DNA of 40,224 nucleotides from a virus, in the IMG/VR virus record IMGVR_UViG_3300034198_019517, positions 1 through 40,224 of that record. One strand, 5' to 3'. Shown in pieces: positions 4,931 through 13,600 of the stretch. The position numbers and the translations under genes were made by a program. The notes below the pieces were generated by a model, which did no database searches, was not told the DNA's origin, and saw nothing but the letters and a program-made list of their open reading frames with translations. Positions within the stretch are counted from its first letter, which is position 1, and each line of letters begins with the position of its first letter.

Positions 4931-4964
4931 TTTCACCTCTTAACTAACACTCACTGAACACACA

Positions 4965-5210
4965 ATGACTATCACTTATCAGTCCAACGTTCTCGACACC
5001 ACCTATAACGGTTGGGAGAATTACGAGACCTGGAATGTTGCTCTCTGGATCAACAATGATGAGGGTCTTTATCACCTTGCTGCTGAGTGTGGTGATTATC
5101 AAACCTTCGTAAATGAGATCGGTGTGGGATACTCTACTCCTGATGGTGTGAAGTATACTGACCCGAAGGTAAATGTCATCCAACTGAATAGCGATGTGTT
5201 TGACTTCTAA
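4965..5210 (+). CDS. conserved phage protein with NGWENYETWNVALWI motif
   Basis: The 81-aa protein carries NGWENYETWNVALWINNDEG at residues 16-35, a Trp-rich signature I recognise from small conserved proteins of many phages (a DUF7249-like family; the number is from memory). The family has no established function. The rest is acidic and ends in NSDVFDF. It belongs to a run of three small genes (4712, 4965, 5291) separated by short CACTAACTAACAC-type leaders with no strong Shine-Dalgarno sequence. Confidence 0.65.
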   Translation: MTITYQSNVLDTTYNGWENYETWNVALWINNDEGLYHLAAECGDYQTFVNEIGVGYSTPDGVKYTDPKVNVIQLNSDVFDF

Positions 5211-5290
5211 GTAACACAAATGGGAATGAGATGCTGCCTCTAAAAAGACACTCACTGTTCACACACTAACTAACACACTTCTTCCTGATT

Positions 5291-5461
5291 ATGTCCAAGT
5301 CCGTGATGCTTTCGATGTTGGCTCAAGGTAACACTGGCACTGAGATTATGTCCATTCTGGATACTCTTGCCTCTGATAATGTGAGCAACTTTGATTATAT
5401 CGAGTCGCCCATGATTGAGTCTGTTCTGGGTATTCCCACTCTGGAGGATATCGCGTTCTGA
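5291..5461 (+). CDS. small conserved cyanophage protein, 56 aa
   Basis: Starts at ATG 5291 after a leader containing ACTAACTAACACAC. It reads MLSMLAQGNTGTEIMSILDT (residues 6-25), a helical pattern I associate with a short protein family in cyanophage genomes, and ends with GIPTLEDIAF. Function unknown. It ends just upstream of a strong promoter. Confidence 0.6.
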   Translation: MSKSVMLSMLAQGNTGTEIMSILDTLASDNVSNFDYIESPMIESVLGIPTLEDIAF

Positions 5462-5485
5462 TGTAACTCACTGTGTGCCCTCTGG

Positions 5486-5514
5486 TTGACACTGGGGGGC
5501 AGCAGTGTTATACT
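5486..5514 (+). promoter_or_regulatory. sigma70-type promoter TTGACA-17-TATACT with internal dyad
   Basis: TTGACA (5486-5491) and TATACT (5509-5514) are separated by exactly 17 bp. Arms ACACTG (5489-5494) and CAGTGT (5503-5508) form a perfect 6-bp inverted repeat across the -35 box and spacer, an operator-like position. Transcription would start near 5521, about 147 nt before the next candidate start codon. Confidence 0.75.
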
Positions 5515-5667
5515 TGGTGATAACAGTGATTCGGCAGCGTTTTATCGCGGTCGTTTATATCGTTGCGGCGGCGTTGCGGTTATAAAAAACCCAAACTACC
5601 CTAACCTACACTGTATGTCTTTTTCGACCTATATAACACTCTCATAAAAATTTTCCGGGGATAAAAA
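5515..5667 (+). other. leader with GC-rich block, possible small RNA or 5' UTR
   Basis: No gene seen. Downstream of the promoter lies a GC-rich block (about 5530-5580) containing two copies of CGTTGCGG (5561-5568 and 5572-5579), then an AT-rich stretch. The block stands out from its surroundings and may be a structured leader or a short RNA; no terminator could be identified. Confidence 0.4.
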
Positions 5668-5745
5668 ATGGGTGTAAAATGGATTCATAAGGGTGGTAAG
5701 TCTCGCCCAGATAAAAGAACCTTGAAGAAGGGGGGGAAGAAATAA
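5668..5745 (+). CDS. very small basic peptide, 25 aa
   Basis: ATG 5668 opens a 25-codon frame with 9 Lys or Arg and a C-terminal KRTLKKGGKK. CCGGGG lies 7-12 bases upstream, but there is no good Shine-Dalgarno sequence. Its stop is 3 bp before the next gene, which supports it as a real translated cistron or a leader peptide. Similar tiny basic proteins occur in cyanophages (compare the gene at 7090). Confidence is limited by length. Confidence 0.4.
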   Translation: MGVKWIHKGGKSRPDKRTLKKGGKK

Positions 5746-5748
5746 CCA

Positions 5749-5895
5749 ATGAATCCACTCCGATATACTCGAAGACGCCCATATTGGAATTTTTGGAAAG
5801 TAGTACTAGCGGGATGGATGATTCGTTATCCACGCCCTTTTTTTGTAGCACTAGGATTTTGTATGGTTGTGATATATAATGCAGTAACAAAATGA
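5749..5895 (+). CDS. small membrane protein, 48 aa
   Basis: A positively charged, Trp-containing N-terminus (RYTRRRPYWNFWKVVLAGW) is followed by a hydrophobic segment FFVALGFCMVVIY (31-43), giving one or two membrane passes. I recall related short proteins (MIRYPRPFF-type) in T4-like cyanophages. It likely sits in the cytoplasmic or thylakoid membrane; function unknown. Confidence 0.6.
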   Translation: MNPLRYTRRRPYWNFWKVVLAGWMIRYPRPFFVALGFCMVVIYNAVTK

Positions 5896-5928
5896 AATAG
5901 AAAGAAAAAATTCCGGAGAAATTTTTTT

Positions 5929-6123
5929 ATGACTAGCAAGATATATCACATATATGCAAAGGATAGGTGCTTATTCCATTCAATCAGAGAGGAAGAATTT
6001 AAGACTACTTGGAACACTCTAAAAAATATGGTTGGATTAATGAAAACCGATTATACTGTAGATGATTTGTCTTATGAGGAATTGATTGTGAGCAAAGAAA
6101 CAATTCTAAATTCTTCTCATTGA
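5929..6123 (+). CDS. conserved T4-like cyanophage protein, 64 aa
   Basis: Begins at ATG 5929 after a CCGGAG ribosome binding site (5912-5917). The sequence KIYHIYAKDRCLFHS (residues 4-18), the WNTLKNMVGLMKTDY block (28-42) and the ending LSYEELIVSKETILNSSH match a short protein I recognise as widely conserved in T4-like cyanophages. It lies upstream of the baseplate genes here. Function unknown. Confidence 0.75.
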   Translation: MTSKIYHIYAKDRCLFHSIREEEFKTTWNTLKNMVGLMKTDYTVDDLSYEELIVSKETILNSSH

Positions 6124-6149
6124 CAAGTTCATATATAGACTGTTAAAAT
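6120..6149 (+). promoter_or_regulatory. possible sigma70-type promoter TTGACA-18-TAAAAT
   Basis: TTGACA (6120-6125) overlaps the stop codon of the preceding gene, and TAAAAT (6144-6149) follows after 18 bp. It would give a leader of about 20 nt for the glycosyltransferase gene at 6175. Confidence 0.5.
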
Positions 6150-6174
6150 TGATATTGAAGGTTATTTTTTAACT

Positions 6175-6942
6175 ATGGCAAAAGGATTTACTATTAAAGC
6201 TACTGCACCAAAACCCAAAGAACAAGAATGGGACATTGATGCAATTAAAGAAAGAATGCGAGGAAAATCAATTGTATTCTGTCTTCCTGGAAGGGGATGT
6301 TCATTTATTTTTCTGAAGGCATTTGTACAACTTTGTTTTGACATGGTTCAAAATGGAATGAGTATTCAGATTTCACAAGATTACTCATCCATGGTTAACT
6401 TTGCACGTTGCAAGTGTTTGGGAGCAAATGTTCTTCGTGGACCGAAACAAATTCCTTGGGACGGTAAACTAGAATATGACTATCAACTTTGGATTGACTC
6501 GGATATTGTCTTTGATTCTACCAAATTCTGGCAACTTTGTGATTTGGCTTTACCTGCTGAGGAAGAAGAAAAAGAAATCGTTGCGGGATGGTATGCAACT
6601 GAAGATGGTCACACAACTTCTGTCGCACATTGGTTGGAAGAAGATGATTTCCGCAAAAATGGTGGAGTCATGAATCATGAAACTGTAGAAAGTATCTCAA
6701 AGCGTCGTAAGCCATTTACTGTAGACTACACAGGTTTTGGATGGGTTCTGATTAAGAAAGGAGTATTTGAGAATCTTGAATACCCTTGGTTTGCTCCAAA
6801 GATGCAGCAATTTGAATCTGGGAATGTTCAAGACATGTGTGGTGAAGATGTTTCATTCTGTCTTGATGCAAAAGAGGAGGGGTTTGAGATTTGGTGCGAT
6901 CCTCGTATTAGAGTTGGTCATGAGAAAACTCGTATTATCTGA
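6175..6942 (+). CDS. GT-A type glycosyltransferase
   Basis: A 255-aa protein with the hallmarks of a GT-A glycosyltransferase. A strand and loop (SIVFCLPGRG, 32-41) would start the nucleotide-sugar fold, and YDYQLWIDSDIVF (101-113) carries the metal-binding DSD (108-110). An acceptor-site-like region contains VDYTGFGWVLIKKGVF (183-198), GED is at 223-225, and a late His (GHEK, 248-251) could complete metal coordination. No signal peptide or membrane segment is seen, so it should act in the cytoplasm. The substrate is unknown; options include a virion protein, phage DNA or a host molecule. It couples to the next gene through a TGATG overlap. Confidence 0.75.
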   Translation: MAKGFTIKATAPKPKEQEWDIDAIKERMRGKSIVFCLPGRGCSFIFLKAFVQLCFDMVQNGMSIQISQDYSSMVNFARCKCLGANVLRGPKQIPWDGKLEYDYQLWIDSDIVFDSTKFWQLCDLALPAEEEEKEIVAGWYATEDGHTTSVAHWLEEDDFRKNGGVMNHETVESISKRRKPFTVDYTGFGWVLIKKGVFENLEYPWFAPKMQQFESGNVQDMCGEDVSFCLDAKEEGFEIWCDPRIRVGHEKTRII

Positions 6943-7097
6943 TGAACTACAACGTACTTTATAAAGGACGTAAGATTTATATGAACCTCACTACAGAAGA
7001 ATGTGGTGAGGTTCTTCAAGACTTCGCTGAGCGTTTTTACTCGGATGAAGATGTTGATCCTAATTTAATTGAACTGGAGGAAATTAACGATGGCTAA
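6942..7097 (+). CDS. conserved small cyanophage protein, 51 aa
   Basis: Starts in a TGATG overlap with the glycosyltransferase. The sequence NVLYKGRKIYMNLTTEECGE (4-23), then DFAERFYSDEDVDPNLIELEEI, matches a short conserved cyanophage protein I recognise. It is acidic at the C-terminus. Its last codons overlap the next gene by 8 bp in another frame. Function unknown. Confidence 0.75.
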   Translation: MNYNVLYKGRKIYMNLTTEECGEVLQDFAERFYSDEDVDPNLIELEEINDG

Positions 7098-7230
7098 AGG
7101 TGGAAGTAATAAAACTGTATTTGAAGCAGGAGCACCAAAGAAGACTCGTCAAGGACGTTCTCCTCGAACACTTCTCAGTGCAACCTCTCGTAATGGACGC
7201 AAGAAAAAGTATCGCGGACAAGGAAAATAA
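7090..7230 (+). CDS. conserved basic microprotein, 46 aa
   Basis: Begins MAKGGSNKTVFEAGAPKKTR and ends SRNGRKKKYRGQGK. This very basic protein is one I recognise as highly conserved across T4-like cyanophages. A ribosome binding site, CTGGAGGA (7074-7081), lies 8 bp before the ATG inside the upstream gene. Charge suggests nucleic-acid binding, but no function is established. The stop directly abuts the next ATG. Confidence 0.8.
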   Translation: MAKGGSNKTVFEAGAPKKTRQGRSPRTLLSATSRNGRKKKYRGQGK

Positions 7231-7443
7231 ATGCTCCAATTAAATCCACAAATCCCAGTCATTACTCCCAAAGGTAATGGTTGGGCTTTTTTTTGTATTG
7301 ATCGTTCTCAAGAGCACGATTTGGAATGGGTTGTTTTTCTAGATAGTAATGGAGAATGTTGGACATTTAAAAATTCCGATATTCGTATTCAAAAAAATTA
7401 TACTCTCCATAGAGATAATCCATGTACTACACAGATCCAATAG
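7231..7443 (+). CDS. conserved cyanophage protein, 70 aa
   Basis: Starts immediately after the preceding TAA. The motif QIPVITPKGNGWAFFCIDRS (7-26) followed by the strand EWVVFLDSNGECWTF and DIRIQKNYT matches a small conserved cyanophage protein and suggests a compact beta-rich fold. Function unknown. It overlaps the next gene by 22 bp. Confidence 0.75.
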   Translation: MLQLNPQIPVITPKGNGWAFFCIDRSQEHDLEWVVFLDSNGECWTFKNSDIRIQKNYTLHRDNPCTTQIQ

Positions 7444-8078
7444 ATGAATGGAATTCTATTCATAAGGATGATCTATGGGTATATAATAAACTCTTTCTAG
7501 CACACTCTCTAGGGCATCTGTGTGGTCCTGTAGGGACTCCTGTACCATCTCAAGACTATTATATCGTCCGACCAAGTATTAATTTACTTGGTATGGGACG
7601 ATTTTCTCGTATAGAATGGATTGATTATTGCACCGATCATTTTCATCCATCAGAATTTTGGTGCGAAATATTTCATGGGGAGCATATTAGTGTTGATTTT
7701 AATAACAAAAAAGCAGAACTTGTAGTTTTGGGGGATAGATATGACAATGATTCATTGTACAAATGGAAAAAATGGACTAAAATTGACAGAGATATTAAAT
7801 TTCCAACAATTTTAAATAATCTGAAGGGAAACTATGAGTGGATTAATTGTGAATTTATAGGAAATAATCTTATAGAAGTACATTTTCGCCAAAATCCAGA
7901 CTTTCGTTATGGGAATACTGTTGCAATTCCTGTTTGGAGAGGAGAAGAGAATGAAATAAAAAATCTTACCTTTGTTAAAGACGAAGACTACCTAAGAGAA
8001 GGTTTTTACATTGATACTCGGGATAGCAACCCCGTAAAAAGTTCTGATTTTAACAAATCAGGAGCAAAAAATGACTAA
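7422..8078 (+). CDS. conserved cyanophage protein, 218 aa, unknown function
   Basis: Conserved blocks are LFLAHSLGHLCGPVG (24-38), YYIVRPSINLLGMGRFSRIE (46-65) and HPSEFWCEIFHGEHISVDF (75-93). The pattern of YIVRP, a Gly-rich turn and E-x-F-x-G-E-x-I-x-V-D-F resembles ATP-grasp-like nucleotide binding, but the match is not strong enough for a firm call. No signal peptide or membrane segment is present. It precedes the baseplate operon and is tightly linked to both neighbours (22-bp and 8-bp overlaps). Confidence 0.65.
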   Translation: MYYTDPIDEWNSIHKDDLWVYNKLFLAHSLGHLCGPVGTPVPSQDYYIVRPSINLLGMGRFSRIEWIDYCTDHFHPSEFWCEIFHGEHISVDFNNKKAELVVLGDRYDNDSLYKWKKWTKIDRDIKFPTILNNLKGNYEWINCEFIGNNLIEVHFRQNPDFRYGNTVAIPVWRGEENEIKNLTFVKDEDYLREGFYIDTRDSNPVKSSDFNKSGAKND

Positions 8079-8328
8079 AAAAGTCGATAAAGATCAAAAT
8101 TTTATGAAAAATGAGTGGGGAACTCAATATTTGTCCAGTGAATATGGATGGGAGTCCCAAATTAATCAACAAAAAATGCTTAGGGAAATAGCAAATGACG
8201 AATTGACCCCCAAAAAACATGATTTTTTACATCAAAATGAAATTCATGCAAAAATTCGCAATGATGAAGACTATGATGACTGGGAATATGGTACAGAACC
8301 ACTTTATGAATTAAAAAATTGTGAATAA
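8071..8328 (+). CDS. conserved small acidic cyanophage protein, 85 aa
   Basis: Overlaps the preceding gene by 8 bp. The middle reads NEWGTQYLSSEYGWESQI, then KKHDFLHQNEIHAKIRNDED, and the protein ends in an acidic tail (DYDDWEYGTEPLYEL). It is hydrophilic with no transmembrane segment. I regard it as a conserved cyanophage protein of unknown function. Its stop lies inside a late promoter box. Confidence 0.65.
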   Translation: MTKKVDKDQNFMKNEWGTQYLSSEYGWESQINQQKMLREIANDELTPKKHDFLHQNEIHAKIRNDEDYDDWEYGTEPLYELKNCE

Positions 8329-8331
8329 ATA
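8324..8331 (+). promoter_or_regulatory. T4-type late promoter box AATAAATA
   Basis: Matches the (T/A)ATAAATA box used by T4-type late transcription (gp55/gp33/gp45 in T4). It lies 21 bp before ATG 8353 of gp25 and overlaps the end of the upstream gene. Confidence 0.7.
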
Positions 8332-8352
8332 AGTTTAGTTCTAACATAATTC

Positions 8353-8754
8353 ATGCCTTTAGAGAGGGTAAGTCAGGGTTTTAAAGACATTAGTATGACT
8401 TTTCAGTCTAATCCCCTGAACAGTGATCTTATTGCACTAAAAAATGAGACTGCTATTGCTCGCTCTATTAAAAACATCGTATTTACTCTTCCTGGAGAAA
8501 AGTTTTTTAACGAAAACTTTGGATCCAGTATTTCAAGGGTTCTTTTTGAAAATGTTGATGAAATTTCTGCATCTATTATTTCCGATGAAATTAGACAATC
8601 AATAATAAACTATGAACCGAGGGTTAGACTAATTGATGTTAAAATTTATCCAGATTATGATAACGGTTCTTTTGACGTAATAATCATATATGAAATCATA
8701 GGAGTGGACGTTGTTCCACAACAATTACAATTTGTATTGCAACCTACTAGGTAA
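8353..8754 (+). CDS. 25: baseplate wedge subunit gp25
   Basis: 133 aa, close to the 132 aa of T4 gp25, a component of the baseplate wedge with a lysozyme-like/GPW_gp25 fold. The N-terminal FKDISMTFQSNPLNSDL, the central FTLPGEKFFNENFGSSISR and the end VVPQQLQFVLQPTR are typical of cyanophage gp25. It is the first gene of the baseplate operon behind a late promoter box, and its stop directly abuts gp6. In the virion it forms the inner wedge core with gp6 and the gp7-position protein. Confidence 0.93.
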   Translation: MPLERVSQGFKDISMTFQSNPLNSDLIALKNETAIARSIKNIVFTLPGEKFFNENFGSSISRVLFENVDEISASIISDEIRQSIINYEPRVRLIDVKIYPDYDNGSFDVIIIYEIIGVDVVPQQLQFVLQPTR

Positions 8755-10680
8755 ATGCCATTAGTAAATTTTTCAAATCTGGATTTCGACCAGATTAAAA
8801 CAACACTCAAAGATTATTTAAAAGCGAATTCTAATTTTACTGATTATGATTTCGAAGGTTCAAACCTTTCGTCAATTCTTGATGTTTTGGCATATAATAC
8901 CTACATAACCTCATATAATGCAAATATGGTTGCAAATGAGGTTTTTATAGATAGTGCAACCCTCAGAGAAAATGTAGTTGCCCTTGCTAGAAATATTGGT
9001 TACGTACCAAGATCTAAAAAATCTGCATCAGCAACAATAAGTTTTTTTGTTGATACATCGAATATTTTTCCAAAGTTGTCATCCCTCACCTTAAAGAAAG
9101 GTATTGTAGCAGCATCATCGGGATCTTTTGGCAACCAATCCTTTGTTTTTTCAATATTGGATGATATTACAGTTCCAGTTTTTAATGGAATTGCAACATT
9201 TGATAATATAAATGTTTATGAAGGTATTGTTTTAACGAATAACTTTACATATTCTTCTAGAAATCCAAATCAAAGGTACATTTTACCAAATCCAGGAATA
9301 GATACGGATTTAATATCAGTAAGTGTCAAAAATAATGAGCAATCGTCAATAGTTCAGAAATATACCTTTCAAGATAGTCTTTTTGATGTTGATAAAGATT
9401 CTAGGGTATATTTTTTGCAAGAAATAGAAGATGAAAGATATGAAATTATTTTTGGTGATGGTGTATTTGGAAAAAAACTTGATGAGGGGAACTATGTAAT
9501 CACTAATTGCATTACTTCCAACGGCGATGGTGCAAATGGAGTTTCTCAGTTTACTTTTTCCGGAAAGTTAACATATACTAGAAATTCCATAGAATATACT
9601 GTATCGACAGGAATTTCTTTGATAACCACTATTTTACCTGCGTCTGGCGGTGAAAACATAGAATCAGTGGAATCAATAAAAAAGTATGCACCTAGAATAT
9701 ATGCCTCTCAAAATAGAGCTGTTACAGCAAATGATTTTGAAACTTTAATTCCTTCCAAAATTTATAAAGAAACTGAATCTATATCGGTTTTTGGTGGCGA
9801 AGATTTAATACCACCGCAATATGGAAAGGTTTTTATAAGCATTAAACCAAGATTTGGTGAGGTTATTCCAAATCTAATAAAAGATAATATTAAGTTAAAA
9901 CTAAAAAAATATATAGTGGCGGGCATAGTTCCCGAAATACTAGATCTTAAGTACCTTTATCTGGAGGTAAACTCTAAAGTCTATTATAATACAAACTTAT
10001 CACCATCTTCTGAATATGTATCGAGTATTGTTCAACAAAATGCACTGAAATATTCAGAGTCTACGGAGTTAAATCGATACGGAGCAAGATTTAAATATAG
10101 TAAATTTTTAAAGATAATAGATGATAGTCACGAATCAGTTACTTCAAATATAACAACGCTTCAGATGAGAAGAGATTTGAGAGTATCTTTAAATACTTAT
10201 GCCGAGTATCAAATTGGATTTGGAAATGAATTCCATATAAAAAATACAAATGGTTATAATATCAAAACATCTGGATTTAAAATCGATGGATTGACTCAAA
10301 CTGTTTACGTGGGAGATGTTCCCAATGCAGACAGAAATACAGGTTCTCTATTTTTATTCACTGTAGACTCCATAAATTCAACTTCTCCTACAATTTTAAG
10401 AAGAAGTGTTGGAAACATTGATTACGTGAACGGCATATTGACACTTAATCCTATTAATATTTTATCAGGAAAAATAAAAGATGGTCAAAGTATTATTGAA
10501 ATATCCGCTATTCCAAAATCAAATGATGTTGTGGGAAAACAGGACCTTTATTTGCAACTAGATATTAATAACAGTACTTTTGATATGGTTGTTGATGACA
10601 TTTCATCAGGACTAGATCCTTCAGCATCAAAATACATTACATCATCAAGTTATAACAACGGAAATCTAGTAAGATCATAA
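8755..10680 (+). CDS. 6: baseplate wedge subunit gp6
   Basis: 641 aa (T4 gp6 is 660). The N-terminus NLDFDQIKTTLKDYLKAN and the segment DVLAYNTYITSYNANMVANE followed by VALARNIGYVPRS are diagnostic of gp6/gpJ-family baseplate wedge proteins. IIFGDGVFGKKLDEGNYV (residues about 236-253) and NRAVTANDFETLIP are further conserved family blocks. gp6 dimers connect neighbouring wedges and form the inner ring of the baseplate. It begins at the base following the gp25 stop and ends 4 bp before the giant downstream gene. Confidence 0.93.
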   Translation: MPLVNFSNLDFDQIKTTLKDYLKANSNFTDYDFEGSNLSSILDVLAYNTYITSYNANMVANEVFIDSATLRENVVALARNIGYVPRSKKSASATISFFVDTSNIFPKLSSLTLKKGIVAASSGSFGNQSFVFSILDDITVPVFNGIATFDNINVYEGIVLTNNFTYSSRNPNQRYILPNPGIDTDLISVSVKNNEQSSIVQKYTFQDSLFDVDKDSRVYFLQEIEDERYEIIFGDGVFGKKLDEGNYVITNCITSNGDGANGVSQFTFSGKLTYTRNSIEYTVSTGISLITTILPASGGENIESVESIKKYAPRIYASQNRAVTANDFETLIPSKIYKETESISVFGGEDLIPPQYGKVFISIKPRFGEVIPNLIKDNIKLKLKKYIVAGIVPEILDLKYLYLEVNSKVYYNTNLSPSSEYVSSIVQQNALKYSESTELNRYGARFKYSKFLKIIDDSHESVTSNITTLQMRRDLRVSLNTYAEYQIGFGNEFHIKNTNGYNIKTSGFKIDGLTQTVYVGDVPNADRNTGSLFLFTVDSINSTSPTILRRSVGNIDYVNGILTLNPINILSGKIKDGQSIIEISAIPKSNDVVGKQDLYLQLDINNSTFDMVVDDISSGLDPSASKYITSSSYNNGNLVRS

Positions 10681-10684
10681 TAAA

Positions 10685-13600
10685 ATGACAGAAAAAAGAA
10701 TTCAAATCAAAGACATTGTAAATAATCAACTTCCACAATATGTGAAAGAAGATTATCCTCTTGTTGCAGAATTTCTTAAGCAGTATTATTTGTCTCAGGA
10801 ATTTCCGGGTGGACCTGCAGATTTAATACAGAACATTGATAGGTATGTGAAAGTAGATAGTACCACAGAATTGGTAGATTATGTTCTTCTACAATCCGAT
10901 ATTTCTATTATAGATGAAAATATATCAGTAGACTTTTTAAATTTTGAGCAAAATCAAATTGATTTTCCAGATAGTTATGGGTTAATATCAATAGATGATG
11001 AATTAATTTTATATGAAACCAAAACTTTAACCGGATTTGAAAAATGCCATAGAGGATTTAGTGGCACAATATCACATAAAAATGTAAATGTTGGAATAGC
11101 TTCTACTTATAGGCTTCGTCCTTCCGATGAATTAATTTTCAAAAAATCAGAAGCATCTTCTCACAAATCCGGCACAAAAATTTATAATTTAAGTTCTTTA
11201 TTTTTAAAGGAATTTTTACTCAAATTAAAATACCAATTAACGCCTGGATTTGAAAATAGAAGTTTTGTTGAAAAGGCAAATGAAGCTACTATTATTAAAC
11301 AAATAAAAGATTTTTATAGAAGTAAAGGTACAGATCAATCTTTTGAAATTTTATTTAGGTCTCTATATGGAGAAGATGTTGAAGTAGTACGTCCAAAAGA
11401 TTTTCTATTCAGACCATCAGATGCCCAGTATAAAATAACAAATGATTTTATTGTAGAAAAGATATCCGGTCCCATAGAAAAGATTAGTAATCTAACGTTA
11501 TTTCAAGATGAATATTTAAATATTTCAAAATCTTATGGCACTATAACTGAGCCTCTTGAAGAGATAGTTGCTGTTGATGGAAAAATATTTTATAAGTTAA
11601 AAATTGATGGTGGATATAATAGGGATCTCATATATAATGGTTCCACCTATGGAAATTTTTCAGTACATCCTAAAACCAGGGTTATTGGGAATTACAATAC
11701 ACAATCTACCGCAATAGATGTAGATTCTACCGTAGGTTTTCCAAATAAGGGAGAATTTTTAGTAAATTATGAAGATGGTACTCAGGGAGTAATTTCATAC
11801 AATTCTAAAAATTTAACTCAGTTTATTGACTGCACTAATATTGCAAAAAATATTTTAGACAATTCTATAATTTCTGTTAACACTTATGCATATGCTAATA
11901 CAGAAGATGGTGAGGAAATTAGAGTAAGAATTGTTTCTAGTTTGAATGATTTGGATATTCCGGATGATAATATTTTGTTTAGTGCAGAAGACACTATAAA
12001 AATAAAAACACTTGGTTTTGAAGACGGAGATGCAAGATTAAATTCATGGGTATTCAATTTACCAATCACTTATGATGTAGAGTCTTATAGTATATTCGAT
12101 AATTTTGATAATACTTATTCACTAACTTTAAAGGATAGTCACACTTTAAAGGTTGGTGATGCATTGCAAATTATTGATAACTTAGGTAATACGAAGCAAT
12201 CCATTATAATCGATGTAACTTCGGATAAAACCATTATTGTCAAGGGGCAAGGATTTTTATCAGAAAGTTTGTACAGAATAAAGAGGAATATTTTAAAAGG
12301 AAATTCGTCAAAATATTCATATATTGGAGAAACATCAACTGATATTCAAAATGTTTATACAAATAAAAACAATGATATATTAATCGCTTCTCCATCTGTT
12401 CCATATTATCCAAATAGTGCTTTAAATTTAAGCAATAGAACTATTTCTTTTTCCGGATCTTACGAAGTTGGATCCACAATCTTTAAATTAACTTCTTCCA
12501 CCGATCATGGATTTTATACGGGAGACTGCGTTTATTACACGCCAGAAAAAGAAACAATACAAACTACTGATATTGATGGAAATATAAGTTATTTTGAGAC
12601 AATAGCATCCTCTCTGTTTGATGAAGGAATTTATTTTATTAAAAGAATCGATAAAAATAATATTAAACTGTCAAAAAGTAAGTCGGATATCTTGTATGAG
12701 AAGTATGTATCCCCCGAAAATGACGTTGTAATTAATGGCAATAAAATAGAGTTTGCAGAATTTAAAGGGAAGGAGATAAAATCACAAAAATTATTAAGAG
12801 AAATTTCCAACCCAGTTATATCAGAAAAAAAAGAAAAAACAATTCCCGGATTTACTGGAATTTTAATTAATGGTACAGAAATTTTAAATTATAAATCAAA
12901 AGATAAAATTATTTTTGGACCTATAGAAAAAATTGATGTAGTTTCTGGAGGATCTGATTATGATGTAATAAATCCACCCAAATTAATAATCTCAGATTCT
13001 GTAGGAAGTGGAGCTACTGGACACTGTTCGGTTTCAGGATCTTTAAAAGAAATTCGCATATTGGATACGGGTTTTGATTATTTGGAAGACCCTATTGTAC
13101 AAATTACAGGTGGCAATGGAATTGGTGCAGTAGCCAAATGCAATACTAAATTAATTACACACAAATCAACATTTAATGCAGAAAAAGGTTCCGGTTTAGT
13201 TGGAATTGGTAGCACTATTTCCACTATCGGATTTTCTACCTATCATAAATTTAGAAAAGGAGAAGAAGTAATATACAAAACCAACTCCAATAAAGCAGTT
13301 GGAGGACTATCCACAGATTCTAAGTATTATATTTCCACAGTTTCCACAACAAAAATAAAACTACATAAGACATTAGGAGATTCTATTTCCGGAATAAACA
13401 CAATATCCCTGAGTGATTTTGGTATAGGAAATCATGAGTTTGAATCTGTAAATAAAAAAAGAATTTTGTCTTCTATAAGTGTAGAAAATTCTGGAAGTGG
13501 ATATCAAAATAAAAAAAGAACTGTTTCATATTCTGGTATCAACATTTCTTCAGATATAATAACAATAGAAAATCACGGTTTTCTTTCTGGAGAAATAATA

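Noticed and set aside
5530-5580. tRNA gene in the GC-rich leader block
   Set aside because: No T-arm consensus, anticodon stem or acceptor pairing could be built around the GC-rich block.
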